NCBI RefSeq assembly: GCF_001612825.1
Contig: NZ_BDBE01000017.1
Span: forward strand, 1-43,779
Source: Nocardia caishijiensis NBRC 108228
Lineage (GTDB): Bacteria; Actinomycetota; Actinomycetes; Mycobacteriales; Mycobacteriaceae
Direction: 5' to 3'
Length of the DNA: 43,779 bases
Under the pieces are notes generated by a model. It was not told the origin of the DNA, searched no databases, and worked only from the letters and a program-made list of their open reading frames with translations. A program made the position numbers and the translations under genes. This document shows positions 42,869 to 43,779 of the stretch, piece by piece; the first letter of the stretch is position 1; every line of letters begins with the position of its first letter.

Positions 42869-43732
42869 GTGAGCAGCGACAAGATTCAGCGCGTCGGGAT
42901 CATCGGCGCCGGACAGATGGGCGCGGGTATCGCGGAAGTGTGCGCACGCGCGCACGTCGACGTCCTCGTCTACGAAACCACCCGTGAACTGGCCGCCGCC
43001 GGGCGTGCGCGCATCCTGCGCTCGCTCGATCGTGGCGTCAGCAGCGGCAAGATCACCGAGCGCGAGCGGGAACAGGCCGCCTGGCGACTGCGCTTCACCT
43101 CCGACCTCAGTGACTTCGCCGACCGTCAGCTGGTCGTCGAGGCCGTTGTCGAGAACGAAGAGGTCAAGACGGCCATCTTCAGCGAGCTGGACAAGGTGGT
43201 CACCGACCCCGACGCCGTGCTCGCCTCCAATACCTCCTCCATCCCGATCATGAAGATCGCCGTCGCCACGGCCAATCCGGAGCGCGTGGTCGGTCTGCAC
43301 TTCTTCAACCCGGTGCCGGTGCTGCCGTTGGTCGAGCTGGTCACCACGCTCAAGACCAGCGAGCCGGTGGCCCGGCGGGCCGAGGCGTTCGCCGCCGACA
43401 TCCTGGGCAAGCAGGTCGTCCGGTCGGCCGACCGCTCCGGGTTCGTGGTGAACGCGCTGCTGGTTCCGTACCTGCTCTCGGCCATTCGCATGGTGGAGTC
43501 GGGTTTCGCCACCAAGGAAGACGTGGACAAGGCCATGGTGCTCGGCTGTGCGCACCCGATGGGCCCGCTGGCGCTGACCGACCTCGTCGGCCTCGACACG
43601 GTGAAGTCGATCGCGGACTCGATGTACGCCGAGTTCAAGGAGCCGCTGTATTCGGCGCCGCCGCTGCTGATGCGCATGGTGGAGGCTGGTTTGCTCGGTA
43701 AGAAGACGGGGGCGGGTTTCTACCAGTACTGA
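42869..43732 (+). CDS. fadB2: 3-Hydroxybutyryl-CoA dehydrogenase
   Basis: 287 aa. The NAD-binding loop is GIIGAGQMGAG (GxGxMG, residues 13-18), followed by the family's LASNTSSIPI, VVGLHFFNPVPVLPLVEL (catalytic histidine in GLHFFNP) and the helical C-terminal domain DRSGFVVNALLVPYLLSAI. It interconverts 3-hydroxybutyryl-CoA and acetoacetyl-CoA. Its position after aceA matches icl1-fadB2 in M. tuberculosis. It has its own upstream region containing the dispersed repeat. GTG start, preceded by AGGAGTGGGAC. Confidence 0.93.
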   Translation: MSSDKIQRVGIIGAGQMGAGIAEVCARAHVDVLVYETTRELAAAGRARILRSLDRGVSSGKITEREREQAAWRLRFTSDLSDFADRQLVVEAVVENEEVKTAIFSELDKVVTDPDAVLASNTSSIPIMKIAVATANPERVVGLHFFNPVPVLPLVELVTTLKTSEPVARRAEAFAADILGKQVVRSADRSGFVVNALLVPYLLSAIRMVESGFATKEDVDKAMVLGCAHPMGPLALTDLVGLDTVKSIADSMYAEFKEPLYSAPPLLMRMVEAGLLGKKTGAGFYQY

Positions 43733-43779
43733 GTTGGTGGTCGCTGAGGGGTGAGCCGGGTATGGTGCCCGGCCTGCCA

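Overview
The window is high-GC actinobacterial DNA. A RamB-type regulator, an antigen-85-like mycolyltransferase, a FadE5-type acyl-CoA dehydrogenase, LigB, isocitrate lyase and FadB2 point to a mycolic-acid-containing member of the Mycobacteriales, most likely Nocardia or a close relative (inferred from gene content; not checked by search). About 35 protein genes are intact, and every long antisense ORF over them looks like a GC-rich shadow.

Layout. 1-640 is a degenerate 43-bp tandem repeat. 828-6085 holds small envelope and redox genes: an L,D-transpeptidase, a polysaccharide deacetylase, a divergent HxlR/QorB pair with a dyad between them, a DoxX-like protein, a VOC protein, a carboxymuconolactone-decarboxylase-like protein and a NERD protein. 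6096-11693 is a complete urea ABC transporter operon, urtABCDE, ending in a GntR/FCD regulator; its promoter carries GntR-like and GlnR-like sites. 12014-13843 is fadE5-like. 13851-16880 is a 3.03-kb foreign segment with an AIPR-family abortive-infection protein and a HepT/MntA toxin-antitoxin pair. It sits exactly in the 3' end of ramB and is bounded by a 12-bp direct repeat, and the ancestral ramB tail (YLIK plus stop) is still readable on its far side. ramB, ligB and a pit phosphate transporter trio follow, then a TetR regulator and a secreted mycolyltransferase.

23893-39697 is a purine and ureide nitrogen-salvage region. It has an NMT1/SsuA-type ABC importer with two permeases, XdhC and a MobA-like cofactor maturase, OHCU decarboxylase, hydroxyisourate hydrolase, urate oxidase, 8-oxoguanine deaminase, a two-gene xanthine dehydrogenase (FAD subunit plus a fused 2Fe-2S/molybdopterin subunit), a malate-synthase/aldolase-like protein, allantoicase and PuuE-type allantoinase. 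Together these convert xanthine and 8-oxoguanine through urate and allantoin to ureidoglycolate and urea. No ureidoglycolate lyase or urease is in the window. The urt operon upstream serves the same nitrogen economy. The two forward purine operons share a GCAAC-N5/6-GCAAC motif upstream.

39705-43732 holds a secreted lipase, isocitrate lyase (aceA) and fadB2. A perfect TGTGA-N6-TCACA site and RamB-like boxes lie upstream of aceA, so the regulator (ramB) and its expected target are in the same window, about 23 kb apart.

Two observations stand out. One is the defence cassette in the ramB 3' end. The other is a roughly 110-bp dispersed hairpin, upstream of pit and of fadB2 with a 3' fragment at 27366, whose stems show compensatory base changes around an almost invariant loop of about 50 nt.
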